In this document: piece by piece, positions 17,181-26,274 of the stretch | Layout: each line of letters begins with the position of its first letter | Position numbering within the stretch: the stretch's first letter is position 1 | Origin: Siminovitchia sediminis | GTDB lineage: Bacteria > Bacillota > Bacilli > Bacillales > Bacillaceae_C | Assembly: GCF_042680885.1 (NCBI RefSeq) | Contig: NZ_JBHUEO010000113.1 | Span: 1 to 64,000 of the forward strand | Length of the DNA: 64,000 bases | Direction of reading: 5' to 3' | The notes under the pieces: model-generated | The model's database searches: none | What the model was told of the DNA's origin: nothing | Seen by the model: the letters and a program-made list of their open reading frames with translations, nothing else | Translations under genes and position numbers: made by a program

Positions 17181-17360
17181 GTGTTTACACGTCTCTTTAG
17201 TATGTCCAACCGCTGCTCCAAGCTCGATAAAGAAGAATCCTGCGCCTTTGTTATCTATGAAGACCCGCTGTATGAATGGACCGGGGAAGAGTATGATTAC
17301 GAGTATACGTACACTATGCATGACTCAAAAGAATGTGAGGGTGAGAAAAGTGTTTCGTAA
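17181..17360 (+). CDS. hypothetical acidic 59-aa protein
   Basis: A 59-aa protein from GTG 17181, preceded by AGAAGGAGGTTGAAAA, a strong ribosome site. It begins MFTRLFSMSNRCSKLDKEES and continues with a Tyr/Glu-rich stretch (YEWTGEEYDYEYTYT). A terminator follows about 70 bp later. I do not recognise a family; the Tyr/Glu-rich composition would fit a small spore or envelope component. The support is the ribosome site plus terminator. Confidence 0.5.
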   Translation: MFTRLFSMSNRCSKLDKEESCAFVIYEDPLYEWTGEEYDYEYTYTMHDSKECEGEKSVS

Positions 17361-17426
17361 ATCAGGAATCCTCTTTTTTCTATTAATGATGCTTTTTTAT
17401 ATCCTCTAAATGAACATGCCTTCAGT

Positions 17427-17458
17427 ACACCCTATAGGGGTGTTTTTATTTTTTTATT
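17427..17458 (+). terminator. rho-independent terminator
   Basis: ACACCC and GGGTGT pair around a short loop and are followed by TTTTATTTTTTTATTT. It ends the 17181 transcript. Confidence 0.65.
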
Positions 17459-17480
17459 TAAAAGTTCCTTGACATGCCAA

Positions 17481-17512
17481 AAAAAAGAAAACCTTTGAAG
17501 AAAGGTTTTCAC
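17481..17512 (-). terminator. leftward terminator downstream of cotD-like gene
   Basis: GAAAACCTTT and AAAGGTTTTC form a 10-bp stem; on the minus strand it is followed by a run of eight T. A second hairpin (TAAGGTCA/TGACCTTA) lies at 17532-17554. These end transcription of the leftward spore-coat gene. Confidence 0.65.
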
Positions 17513-17659
17513 TATCAATAAAAAGGGGGTATAAGGTCAGCATTTGACCTTATACTAAGTGTATCGTATAGATTGGCGGCACTCAATGCATCTTAAGGTC
17601 CATTTTTTGGAAAATACCGAGTGCCCTAAAGGCTGACCTCTTCTTGTTTGTGCTACTGT

Positions 17660-17986
17660 CTACCAAGGTCTCGGTCTTTTTGGTTTACAGCCGCAGTGAT
17701 GCTTCATTGGAGGACAAACGCAATAATGTTCTTCAGATACTGAATTGACAACAGATGTTGTGTGCGGATAGGAATGCATATATTTGTATGTTGTATGGTT
17801 CACCTGTGTAGTATGGGAGGGGTGTACAACCGGAATATAAACATCTTGGCCCGTATACTCTTGAAGCTGTTTCGTTGGGCTGATTTGAGCAGGCATTGTT
17901 TTGGCAGGCAGCTGTTGTGCAGGTTTAGCCTTCGGATATCCGCAGTGGCATTTTCCGTAACAACCGCATGGTTTGTAATGTCTCAT
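17660..17986 (-). CDS. CotD-family spore coat protein
   Basis: A 108-aa protein with Cys/His/Gly clusters at both ends (CGCYGKCHCGYP and CVCPPMKHHCGCKPKRP) and a central VHPSHTTQVNHTTYKYMHSYPHT segment, the hallmark of CotD-type inner-coat proteins. ATG 17986 has AAGGAGG at ideal spacing. Coat assembly proteins of this type are made in the mother cell late in sporulation, normally under SigK/GerE; such sites were not resolved here. It is transcribed away from rpoN and stands alone. Confidence 0.8.
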   Translation of the reverse strand: MRHYKPCGCYGKCHCGYPKAKPAQQLPAKTMPAQISPTKQLQEYTGQDVYIPVVHPSHTTQVNHTTYKYMHSYPHTTSVVNSVSEEHYCVCPPMKHHCGCKPKRPRPW

Positions 17987-18203
17987 GACAAAACCTCCTT
18001 CTTCTTTGCGTTATAGTAAATAGTATGCAGGACGAGCGTCTACGGGGTGGACAACAACCCAGAAACCGACAAAATAGGCGTATCATATTTTGGGAAACTT
18101 ACCTAAGTACGTTGTCCTGGATATGGTAATTGTCGTAAATTATCAAATGTCCTATACGATTATGTGTTAATATAGTAAAATAGCAGGGGGGGGGAGAGGA
18201 TCA

Positions 18204-19544
18204 ATGAAACTGGAACCAGCTTTGTTGCAGAAGCAAACGTTAAACCTGACGATGACCCAGGAGTTGCAGCAGGCGATTACGATTTTGCAATACACCGCCC
18301 AGGAATTGACAGCGTTTCTTGAAATGAAAGAAATGGAAAATCCGCTTATCCAGCTTGAATCACCGATCATTCGATCTGTAGATCCCCGCTATGACAGAGT
18401 GAGGAAAAGAAAAGTAACCAATCCGGAAAATGATCAAAAAAAATGGCTGGAGCAGATGGCAGATACCAATGAAGGACTAGCAGACCACCTCTTTTCTCAG
18501 CTGATGATGAAAGCGCTGTCCGGTTTTCAAGAAAAGTTGGTGGAACAATATATATATAACTTAGATTCAAACGGTTATTTAACCATATCGGTAGAGGAAG
18601 CAGCCACTGTATGCGGTACGTCGACCGGAGAAGCAGAAGAGATCCTCAAGCTTATCCAGAGCCTGGAACCAGCTGGAGTAGCTGCACGATCCCTTCAGGA
18701 ATGTCTTATTCTTCAAGTGGAAAGAAGAGGGGACGCTCCTCCTTTGGCCGTCAGGCTGCTGAAGGACTACTTCACTGAATTTGCAGAGAAAAAATGGAAA
18801 TTCCTGTCTGAACAGCTTTCCGTAAGTCTGAAGGAAATTCAGCAGGCAGCGGATTACATTACATCATTAGATCCCCGCCCGGGTACGCCTTTTGATAATG
18901 AACGTCCGCAGTATGTCGTTCCGGATTTAATTTTAGAAATTGTTGATGGTAAATTGGAGCTTCAGCTGTTTGAAAGCCATTTGCCGGCGGTCCAATACCA
19001 ATCCGATTATTATAATGAAATGTCCAGGGTAGGCGACCATCAAGTCAAACAATACTTAAATGATAAACGCCAGGACTACCGCTGGATTGTCCGCAGCATT
19101 GAGCAGAGGAAACAAACCCTGATGAAAGTAGGCATGGCTATTATTGAAGAACAGCAGGACTTCTTCTTAAAAGGCCCCCAATATCTCAAACCATTGACGT
19201 TAAGGGATGTAGCGGAAAAAATTGAAATGCACGAATCCACTGTCAGCCGTGCAATCAGGGGGAAATATATTCAAACGCCCAATGGAACACATGAGCTGAA
19301 AAAATTCTTTTCACAAGCCTTGCAGTCCAATGCTTCAAGCGATGGCGAGCAAGCGTCGGCAGCCCAGGCGAAAAGCTTGATTCAAAGCCTTATAGATCAG
19401 GAGGATAAAAGAAAGCCGCTATCTGATCAGGCTATTGCAAATAAATTAAAAGAAGAGGGTCTGACCTTGTCAAGAAGGACGGTTGCCAAATATCGGGAAC
19501 AGCTTCGGATCCCTTCATCGACAAAACGCAAACGGTACGAATAG
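18204..19544 (+). CDS. rpoN: RNA polymerase sigma-54 factor
   Basis: A 446-aa sigma-54 (SigL in Bacillus). The N-terminal Gln/Leu-rich activator-interacting region (LQKQTLNLTMTQELQQAITILQ) is followed by the core-binding domain, the helix-turn-helix (TLRDVAEKIEMHESTVSRAI) and the C-terminal RpoN box (LSRRTVAKYREQL) that reads the -24 element. ATG 18204 follows a ribosome site embedded in a run of nine G. It directs activator-dependent promoters; one near-consensus target lies in this window at 49671. It sits in the usual Bacillus place just before the glycolytic genes. Confidence 0.95.
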   Translation: MKLEPALLQKQTLNLTMTQELQQAITILQYTAQELTAFLEMKEMENPLIQLESPIIRSVDPRYDRVRKRKVTNPENDQKKWLEQMADTNEGLADHLFSQLMMKALSGFQEKLVEQYIYNLDSNGYLTISVEEAATVCGTSTGEAEEILKLIQSLEPAGVAARSLQECLILQVERRGDAPPLAVRLLKDYFTEFAEKKWKFLSEQLSVSLKEIQQAADYITSLDPRPGTPFDNERPQYVVPDLILEIVDGKLELQLFESHLPAVQYQSDYYNEMSRVGDHQVKQYLNDKRQDYRWIVRSIEQRKQTLMKVGMAIIEEQQDFFLKGPQYLKPLTLRDVAEKIEMHESTVSRAIRGKYIQTPNGTHELKKFFSQALQSNASSDGEQASAAQAKSLIQSLIDQEDKRKPLSDQAIANKLKEEGLTLSRRTVAKYREQLRIPSSTKRKRYE

Positions 19545-19559
19545 GAAACGGAGACAAGT

Positions 19560-19826
19560 ATGAAAGTCTATTATTATACAAGAAATCAATGCGAGCTTTG
19601 CCGGGAAGGAAAGTTACTGGTCGAGCTGCTGCAAGAAGATTATCCTTTTGAGATCGTAGAAAGAGATATTGATACAAACGAGGAATGGACAGAAAGATTT
19701 GGATTGATGATTCCTGTTGTGGAAATAGATGGAGAAATTATTCAATACGGAAAGATTGATTTAATGGTACTGGAAGAATATATTAAGACATATCTGAATC
19801 AGGATGGAGCAGATGCCCGCTGTTGA
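19560..19826 (+). CDS. glutaredoxin-family thiol-disulfide protein
   Basis: An 88-aa thioredoxin-fold protein. The redox motif is CELC (residues 12-15), followed by the cis-Pro region (MIPVVEIDGE) of glutaredoxin-like proteins in Bacillus. It lies 15 bp after rpoN and is probably cotranscribed. Its stop codon is inside the stem of the following terminator. The target disulfide is unknown. Confidence 0.8.
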   Translation: MKVYYYTRNQCELCREGKLLVELLQEDYPFEIVERDIDTNEEWTERFGLMIPVVEIDGEIIQYGKIDLMVLEEYIKTYLNQDGADARC

Positions 19827-19847
19827 AACAACAGCGGGTATTTTTTA
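19815..19847 (+). terminator. rho-independent terminator after glutaredoxin-like gene
   Basis: GCCCGCTGTT and AACAGCGGGT form a near-perfect stem with loop GAAAC, followed by ATTTTTT. It overlaps the end of the coding region and separates rpoN transcription from gap. Confidence 0.85.
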
Positions 19848-20033
19848 TGCCTGGTAAAAGGATCTTTCTGCATCAGTCCACCCTATAATTATTTCACAAA
19901 CCTTACTGTCCTTATCCTTTTTGAGAAAGACTTCATCATCTAAGTATGGATTGACAATGGATGAATAAAATAATGGAAAGACAGGCTTTCAGGAATTGGA
20001 AAGAGTCAACCTGTAGATAGGGAGGGTTAGAAA
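19848..20033 (+). promoter_or_regulatory. leader region of the glycolytic operon, without cggR
   Basis: These 186 bp separate the terminator from gap. In Bacillus the repressor gene cggR normally occupies this place as the first gene of the operon; here there is no room for it. TATAAT at 19884-19889 and TTGACA at 19951-19956 are single promoter-like hexamers without a good partner at 17 bp, so the start point is not assigned. The ribosome site is GGGAGGG before ATG 20034. Confidence 0.4.
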
Positions 20034-21041
20034 ATGCCTGTACGAGTAGGGATCAATGGTTTCGGCAGAATTGGAAGAAATGCTTTTCGTTCAGCGCTCC
20101 GAAATCCTGAAATAGACATTGTGGCTGTTAATGATTTAGCGGACGCTGACGTGCTGGCCCATTTGCTTCAATTTGATTCTATACACGGGACACTCCAGGA
20201 GAAAGTGACAGTAGAAGATGAGGTTATTTTTGCAGGCGGAAAAAAAGTAAGGGTATTCAAGGAAAAGGATCCTGCAGGAATTCCTTGGGATAAACTTGGT
20301 GTAGAAGTTGTGATCGAGTCAACCGGACGGTTTAAAAAGAAAAACGAAGCAGCGAAACATTTGAAAGCAGGAGCAAAGAAAGTGATCATTTCCGCCCCGG
20401 CTGTTGATGAAGATATCACGGTTGTGATCGGGGTCAATGAAGAGAAATATCAACCGGATACCGACCATATTGTTTCCAACGCCTCGTGTACGACTAATGG
20501 GCTTGCACCCATAGCGAAAGTTTTGAATGACAAGTTTGGCATCAGGCGCGGTATGCTCACGACGGTCCACTCGTATACAACCGATCAGCAGCTACTCGAT
20601 TTTCCCCATAAGGATTACCGCCGTGCGCGAGCAGCTGCGGAATCTATTGTTCCGACAACGACAGGAGCAGCAAAAGCTGTATCTAAAGTACTTCCGGAAC
20701 TAAGTGGAAAACTGAATGGCATGGCGATCCGTGTTCCTGTACCAAATGTATCCGTGATTGATCTTGTTGCTGAATTGGAAAAACATGTGACAGCTGATGA
20801 AGTAAATGAGGCACTCCGTGCGGCAGCTGAGGGAGAGTTAAAAGGAATATTGGGATATTGCGAAAAACCGCTCGTTTCCAGGGACTACATCGGAAACCCG
20901 CATTCATCAACAATTGATGCATTGTCGACCATGGTATTGGAAGATCAAATGATAAAGGTATTGGCTTGGTACGATAATGAAAGTGGATACGCACGCCGTT
21001 TAATGGATCTGGCTGTTTATATCAAAAAAAGAGGTTTATAG
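20034..21041 (+). CDS. gap: glyceraldehyde-3-phosphate dehydrogenase (NAD, glycolytic)
   Basis: A 335-aa enzyme converting glyceraldehyde 3-phosphate, phosphate and NAD to 1,3-bisphosphoglycerate. GINGFGRIGR starts the NAD-binding fold, VNDLAD carries the Asp that favours NAD, and SNASCTTN contains the catalytic Cys. NESGYA closes the catalytic domain. It is the first of five consecutive glycolytic genes in standard Bacillus order, but the usual cggR is absent upstream. A 124-bp gap with a TATAAT (21086-21091) separates it from pgk, so a second promoter there is possible. Confidence 0.95.
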   Translation: MPVRVGINGFGRIGRNAFRSALRNPEIDIVAVNDLADADVLAHLLQFDSIHGTLQEKVTVEDEVIFAGGKKVRVFKEKDPAGIPWDKLGVEVVIESTGRFKKKNEAAKHLKAGAKKVIISAPAVDEDITVVIGVNEEKYQPDTDHIVSNASCTTNGLAPIAKVLNDKFGIRRGMLTTVHSYTTDQQLLDFPHKDYRRARAAAESIVPTTTGAAKAVSKVLPELSGKLNGMAIRVPVPNVSVIDLVAELEKHVTADEVNEALRAAAEGELKGILGYCEKPLVSRDYIGNPHSSTIDALSTMVLEDQMIKVLAWYDNESGYARRLMDLAVYIKKRGL

Positions 21042-21165
21042 TCAAAAAATCAGATTTGGTATTGGATAATTCATACGTTGGCATCTATAATATAGAGGGG
21101 TGTAGAAAGGGAGCGGGATTAAAGCCCACTCTCTTATTTTCTGCGTGTAGGAGGAGGCTTACCCA

Positions 21166-22350
21166 GTGAAGAAGAAATCTATCAAGGATCTGGATGTAAC
21201 AGGAAAGAAAGTTTTTTGCCGAGTGGACTTCAATGTTCCGATGTATGAAGGGACCATTGCTGATGATACAAGAATCCGGGCGGCTTTGCCCACCATCCGC
21301 TACTTGGCTGAACATGGGGCTAAGGTCATTTTAGCCAGCCATATGGGGAGGCCCAAAGGACAGGTTGTCGAAGAACTCAGACTTGGTCCGGTTGCAAAGA
21401 AACTGGAAGAGCTGTTAAATAAAGAAGTCCGTTACTCTGAAGAAGTGATTGGTGAGGACGTGAAAAAACAGGTGTCCGAGCTGCAAGAAGGAGATATTCT
21501 TCTTATGGAAAATGTCAGATTTCATCCAGGCGAGGAAAAGAATGATGCAAACTTGGCAAAGGAGTTTGCAGAGCTTGCGGATCTGTACGTCAATGATGCA
21601 TTTGGAACAGCACACCGTGCCCACGTTTCAACAGAAGGAGTTGCAGGGCATCTTCCGTCTGCTGCAGGCTTTTTAATAGAGAAGGAACTGGAAGTGCTGG
21701 GCAGCGCTTTGTCACAGCCGCAAAGACCATTTACGGCCATTATCGGCGGTGCGAAAGTAAAAGATAAAATTGGCGTAATCGATAATCTGCTGGATAAGGT
21801 GGATAATCTGATTATTGGAGGCGGCCTTGCCTTTACTTTTGTCAAAGCTCAGGGCTATGAAATTGGAGATTCCTTATTGGAAGAAGATAAAATTGAGCTG
21901 GCAAAAAGTTTTATGAAAAAAGCAGAACAAAAAGGTGTAAAGTTTTACTTGCCTATCGATGCAGTTGTTGCAGATGCTTTTTCTGAGAGTGCAAATGTAC
22001 AAAAAGTGGATATCGACAGCATTCCGGAAGGATGGCTTGCCTTGGATATCGGGCCGAAAACATCAGATTTATATGCCGGCGTCATTAAAGAATCAAAGCT
22101 TGTCATTTGGAACGGTCCGATGGGCGTGTTTGAAATGGAGCCATTTGCACAAGGTACAAAGGCTGTGGCACAAGCATTGGCAGATGCAGAAGATACATAT
22201 TCAATTATCGGCGGAGGAGACTCAGCAAGAGCCGTTGAGCACTTTAAACTTTCCGGCCAAATGGACCATATTTCCACCGGGGGAGGCGCGTCCCTTGAGT
22301 TTATGGAAGGCAAGGACCTTCCGGGAATTGCCGCACTTGATGAAAGATGA
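21166..22350 (+). CDS. pgk: phosphoglycerate kinase
   Basis: A 394-aa kinase making ATP and 3-phosphoglycerate from 1,3-bisphosphoglycerate. The start is GTG 21166 behind AGGAGGAGG. FCRVDFNVP, SHMGRPKG, LLMENVRF and the C-terminal IIGGGDSARAV nucleotide-binding loop are all present, and the length is typical. It lies second in the glycolytic operon. Confidence 0.96.
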   Translation: MKKKSIKDLDVTGKKVFCRVDFNVPMYEGTIADDTRIRAALPTIRYLAEHGAKVILASHMGRPKGQVVEELRLGPVAKKLEELLNKEVRYSEEVIGEDVKKQVSELQEGDILLMENVRFHPGEEKNDANLAKEFAELADLYVNDAFGTAHRAHVSTEGVAGHLPSAAGFLIEKELEVLGSALSQPQRPFTAIIGGAKVKDKIGVIDNLLDKVDNLIIGGGLAFTFVKAQGYEIGDSLLEEDKIELAKSFMKKAEQKGVKFYLPIDAVVADAFSESANVQKVDIDSIPEGWLALDIGPKTSDLYAGVIKESKLVIWNGPMGVFEMEPFAQGTKAVAQALADAEDTYSIIGGGDSARAVEHFKLSGQMDHISTGGGASLEFMEGKDLPGIAALDER

Positions 22351-22386
22351 TATCGGCACCTGTACAGTTTGAAAGGATGAAACGGG

Positions 22387-23148
22387 ATGAGAAAACCGAT
22401 TATTGCAGGTAATTGGAAAATGCATAAAACAATGGAGGAAGCTTTGGATTTTTCTGATAAAGTGAAAGGTCTTGTGCCCTCAAATGGCCAGGTCGAAACA
22501 GTCATCTGTGCTCCCTTCCTGTTTTTGGATCGTCTGGTGAGAGGTGTGGACGGATATCATATAAAAATTGGTGCTCAAACCATGCATTATGAAGAAAAAG
22601 GCGCCTACACCGGTGAAATCAGCCCGGCTGCCCTAAAAGGGATTGGGGTTTCCTATGTAATTCTGGGTCATTCTGAACGGAGGGAATGGTATAACGAAAC
22701 GGATGAAGCGGTAAATAAGAAAGTGTTGTCCGCTTTTCAGTTTGGCTTGACTCCCATTGTCTGTGTGGGGGAGTCGCTGGAACAGCGGAATAAGGGAGAA
22801 ACCAATCGGCATGTTGAAAGTCAGGTATCCAAAGCCCTCCAAGGACTGACGGAAGAGCAGGCCAAACAAGTGGTCATTGCTTATGAACCGATTTGGGCAA
22901 TTGGGACAGGAAAATCCTCAACGGCGGAAGGCGCAGAAGAAGTGTGCAGCCAGATCCGTCAAACCGTTAAAAATCAATTTTCTAAAGATGCAGCTGACTC
23001 CGTAAGAATTCAATACGGCGGCAGTGTCAAACCTGAGAATATCCGGGAATTCATGGACTGTCCGAATATCGATGGAGCGCTTGTCGGAGGGGCAAGTCTT
23101 AAGCCTGATTCATTCCTGTCACTTCTGGAGGCGACCGTCCATGAGTAA
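22387..23148 (+). CDS. tpiA: triosephosphate isomerase
   Basis: A 253-aa TIM barrel interconverting dihydroxyacetone phosphate and glyceraldehyde 3-phosphate. The N-terminal AGNWKMHK carries the catalytic Lys, LGHSERR the catalytic His, and AYEPIWAIGTGK the catalytic Glu and loop 6. It ends inside the start of the phosphoglycerate mutase gene (8-bp overlap), so the two are translationally coupled. Confidence 0.96.
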   Translation: MRKPIIAGNWKMHKTMEEALDFSDKVKGLVPSNGQVETVICAPFLFLDRLVRGVDGYHIKIGAQTMHYEEKGAYTGEISPAALKGIGVSYVILGHSERREWYNETDEAVNKKVLSAFQFGLTPIVCVGESLEQRNKGETNRHVESQVSKALQGLTEEQAKQVVIAYEPIWAIGTGKSSTAEGAEEVCSQIRQTVKNQFSKDAADSVRIQYGGSVKPENIREFMDCPNIDGALVGGASLKPDSFLSLLEATVHE

Positions 23149-24676
23149 ATCACCGACAGCCTTGATTATCCTTGACGGTTTTGCTTTAAGGGATGAACAA
23201 AAGGGAAATGCGGTAGCACAGGCTGTCAAACCAAATTTTGACCGGTTTTGGGATACGTATCCGCATACCCAATTAACAGCATGCGGTGAAGCGGTCGGCC
23301 TCCCTGAAGGACAAATGGGCAATTCCGAAGTAGGGCATTTAAATATTGGTGCCGGCAGAATTGTCTACCAAAGCTTAACGAGGGTGAACCTCGCCATACG
23401 CAATGGTGATTTCGAGAAAAATGAAACATTTTTGGATGCCATTCGCCATGTAAAAGAGAATAAAACAAAGCTGCATGTTATGGGACTGCTCTCTGACGGC
23501 GGTGTTCACAGCCATATTAATCATATGTTCGCTTTATTGAAACTGGCAGCTGAACAAGACGTAGAGGAAGTCTATATTCATGCCATTTTGGATGGCAGGG
23601 ATGTAGGCCCGAAAACAGCCGGGAAATATATTAGAGAAGCTCAGCAAAAGATTCGAGAATATGGCATAGGAAAATTTGCTACCATATCCGGCAGGTTTTA
23701 TTCCATGGACCGGGACAAACGCTGGGACCGTGTTGAAAAAGCGTATCGCGCGATGGCGTTTGGAGAAGGACCGCTTTATTCCGATCCCATGGAGATGGTA
23801 GAAGACTCCTATGCTCATGGCATTTTTGATGAATTCATGCTGCCTTCGGTAATCACGGATGAAGACGGAAAGCCCAATGCTGTAATTGAAAGCGGGGATG
23901 CTGTAATCTTTTATAATTTTCGTCCGGACCGCGCCATTCAGATCTCCAACGTCTTTACAAATGTTGAATTTCATGGCTTTGACAGAGGAGAGAACCGGCC
24001 CAAAAATTTGCACTTTGTCTGTATGACCCATTTTTCAGAAACTGTAGACGGCTATGTCGCTTTTAAGACGGTCAATCTGGACCAGACGCTTGGTGAAGTC
24101 ATTTCTAAGGCGGGATTGACACAGTTAAGAATAGCTGAAACCGAAAAATACCCTCATGTGACATTTTTTATGAGCGGAGGAAAAGAGGACGAATTTCCCG
24201 GTGAAGAGCGGATTTTGATTGATTCACCAAAAGTGGCGACATATGATTTAAAACCGGAAATGAGTGCATATGAGGTAACCGATGCCCTATGTGAGCAAAT
24301 TGAAAAGGACCGGTTCGATGCCATCATATTAAACTATGCCAACCCGGATATGGTCGGACATTCCGGGATGCTGGAGCCAACGATTCAAGCAATCGAAACT
24401 GTGGATGAATGCTTGGGAAGAGTGGTAGATTTAATTTTGGATAAAGGCGGAACAGCGATCATTACAGCCGATCATGGAAACTCTGATGAAGTGGTTACGC
24501 TTGATGGGGCTCCCATGACGGCACACACAACGAATCCTGTTCCGGTCATTGTTACAAAGCAGGGCATTCATTTGAGGGAAGGCGGCATCCTTGCGGATCT
24601 TGCGCCGACCATGCTTGATTTGCTTCAGGTGGAAAAGCCCGATGAAATGACTGGAAGCAGCTTAATTAAAAAGTAA
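23141..24676 (+). CDS. gpmI: cofactor-independent phosphoglycerate mutase
   Basis: A 511-aa manganese-dependent mutase converting 3- to 2-phosphoglycerate. The start ATG 23141, overlapping tpiA by 8 bp with GGAGG upstream, gives the standard length; a longer open frame begins within tpiA and is rejected. LIILDGF and MGNSEVGHLNIGAGR (phosphorylated Ser) identify the alkaline-phosphatase-superfamily enzyme, and ITADHGNSDE provides metal ligands. Bacillus iPGM is pH-sensitive, which matters in spores. Confidence 0.95.
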   Translation: MSKSPTALIILDGFALRDEQKGNAVAQAVKPNFDRFWDTYPHTQLTACGEAVGLPEGQMGNSEVGHLNIGAGRIVYQSLTRVNLAIRNGDFEKNETFLDAIRHVKENKTKLHVMGLLSDGGVHSHINHMFALLKLAAEQDVEEVYIHAILDGRDVGPKTAGKYIREAQQKIREYGIGKFATISGRFYSMDRDKRWDRVEKAYRAMAFGEGPLYSDPMEMVEDSYAHGIFDEFMLPSVITDEDGKPNAVIESGDAVIFYNFRPDRAIQISNVFTNVEFHGFDRGENRPKNLHFVCMTHFSETVDGYVAFKTVNLDQTLGEVISKAGLTQLRIAETEKYPHVTFFMSGGKEDEFPGEERILIDSPKVATYDLKPEMSAYEVTDALCEQIEKDRFDAIILNYANPDMVGHSGMLEPTIQAIETVDECLGRVVDLILDKGGTAIITADHGNSDEVVTLDGAPMTAHTTNPVPVIVTKQGIHLREGGILADLAPTMLDLLQVEKPDEMTGSSLIKK

Positions 24677-24727
24677 TCATGCTTTGCAGTACTCTGAACT
24701 GACATTAACTTAAGGAGAGAGATGACA

Positions 24728-26017
24728 ATGCCTTTCATTGCAAATGTATATGCACGCGAAGTATTGGATTCACGAGGAAATCCGACAGTCGAAGTTGAAG
24801 TGATTACGGAATCAGGAGGATTTGGGCGTGCACTGGTTCCGAGCGGTGCATCAACCGGAGAATATGAAGCAGTAGAACTTCGAGATGGAGATCAAGGCCG
24901 GTATTTGGGCAAAGGGGTTCAGCAAGCCGTTGATCACGTGAACGAAGTGATTGCTGAAGAGATTATCGGCATGGACGTGACAGACCAGGTTGGAATCGAC
25001 CGTGCAATGATTGAATTGGATGGAACAGATAATAAAGGGAAACTGGGTGCGAATGCCATTTTGGGTGTATCCATGGCAGTGGCTCATGCAGCAGCAGATT
25101 TGCTTGATCTTGAGCTTTATCAATATCTGGGCGGATTTAATTCCAAGCAGCTTCCTGTTCCTATGATGAATATTTTAAACGGCGGAGAGCATGCCGATAA
25201 CAATGTAGATATTCAAGAATTCATGGTAATGCCTGTCGGGGCCAAAAGCTTTAAAGAAGCTCTTCGCGCAGGCGCAGAAATATTTCATAGTTTGAAAGCT
25301 GTATTGAAGGAACAAGGGTTGAATACAGCGGTGGGTGACGAAGGCGGGTTTGCCCCCAATTTAAAATCCAATGAAGAAGCCCTGGAAACTTTAATGGCTG
25401 CCATTACTAAAGCAGGATACAAGCCTGGCGAGGAAGTCAAGCTTGCGATGGATGTGGCTTCTTCCGAATTGTATAACAAGGAAGACGGCAAATACCATTT
25501 AAGCGGTGAAGGGGTTGTCAGAACTTCTGAAGAAATGGTCAACTGGTATGAAGAGCTTGTCAACAAATACCCGATTATTTCTATTGAAGACGGGTTGGAT
25601 GAAAATGACTGGGAAGGCCATAAATTGCTGACGGAACGGATTGGCTCTAAAGTTCAGCTTGTGGGCGATGACCTGTTCGTTACAAATACGAAAAAGCTTG
25701 CCCAAGGAATCGAGCAGGGTGTAGGCAATTCAATTTTAATCAAAGTGAACCAAATAGGTACATTGACAGAAACCTTCGATGCCATTGAAATGGCTAAGCG
25801 TGCTGGCTATACAGCAGTTATTTCTCACCGTTCCGGCGAAACAGAAGACCATACGATTGCGGATATTGCAGTGGCTGCAAATGCAGGACAAATAAAAACA
25901 GGTGCTCCGTCCAGAACCGATCGGGTGGCCAAGTATAATCAATTGCTTCGCATTGAAGATACACTGGGAGACACAGCCATTTATCCTGGGCTGGCTGCTT
26001 TCTATAATATCAAATAA
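24728..26017 (+). CDS. eno: enolase
   Basis: A 429-aa enolase dehydrating 2-phosphoglycerate to PEP. ATG 24728 (MPFIANVYAREVLDSRGNPT) matches the family start and is 10 bases from AGGAG; ATG 24722 is closer to it and would add two residues. GDEGGFAPN and SHRSGETED are the family signatures. It is the last glycolytic gene of the operon. A hairpin (GGCCCCTT/AAGGGGCC, about 26202-26222) between eno and secG has only a weak T tail, so read-through to secG is possible. Confidence 0.95.
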   Translation: MPFIANVYAREVLDSRGNPTVEVEVITESGGFGRALVPSGASTGEYEAVELRDGDQGRYLGKGVQQAVDHVNEVIAEEIIGMDVTDQVGIDRAMIELDGTDNKGKLGANAILGVSMAVAHAAADLLDLELYQYLGGFNSKQLPVPMMNILNGGEHADNNVDIQEFMVMPVGAKSFKEALRAGAEIFHSLKAVLKEQGLNTAVGDEGGFAPNLKSNEEALETLMAAITKAGYKPGEEVKLAMDVASSELYNKEDGKYHLSGEGVVRTSEEMVNWYEELVNKYPIISIEDGLDENDWEGHKLLTERIGSKVQLVGDDLFVTNTKKLAQGIEQGVGNSILIKVNQIGTLTETFDAIEMAKRAGYTAVISHRSGETEDHTIADIAVAANAGQIKTGAPSRTDRVAKYNQLLRIEDTLGDTAIYPGLAAFYNIK

Positions 26018-26274
26018 AAGACAATCGGAGACTGCCTGGTTTGTGCAGGCAGGTCTGCAGCCAAACATCTGAAGGTCATGCTTTGGTCATCCTTGATGCA
26101 GCTTTGTGACAAGCTGAGAGGCTTCTTAAAAAATTGTACTGCGGGATCAGACATTTTCTTTGCTGGCTCGATCATTGGGCCAGTGTGAAACAAATTTTAC
26201 GGGCCCCTTGTCTTCAAGGGGCCTGTTATGCTACATTTAAATTATTGTTAAGGGCCTGGAGGTGTGTTTTTTCA

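Noticed and set aside
19951..19974. sigma-A promoter with TTGACA upstream of gap
   Set aside because: The -35 hexamer is perfect, but at 16-18 bp downstream there is no acceptable -10 (TGGAAA), so it was not called as a promoter.
23024..23140. N-terminal extension of phosphoglycerate mutase
   Set aside because: The extra 39 codons overlap tpiA and are out of line with the 511-aa family length; ATG 23141 has the ribosome site.
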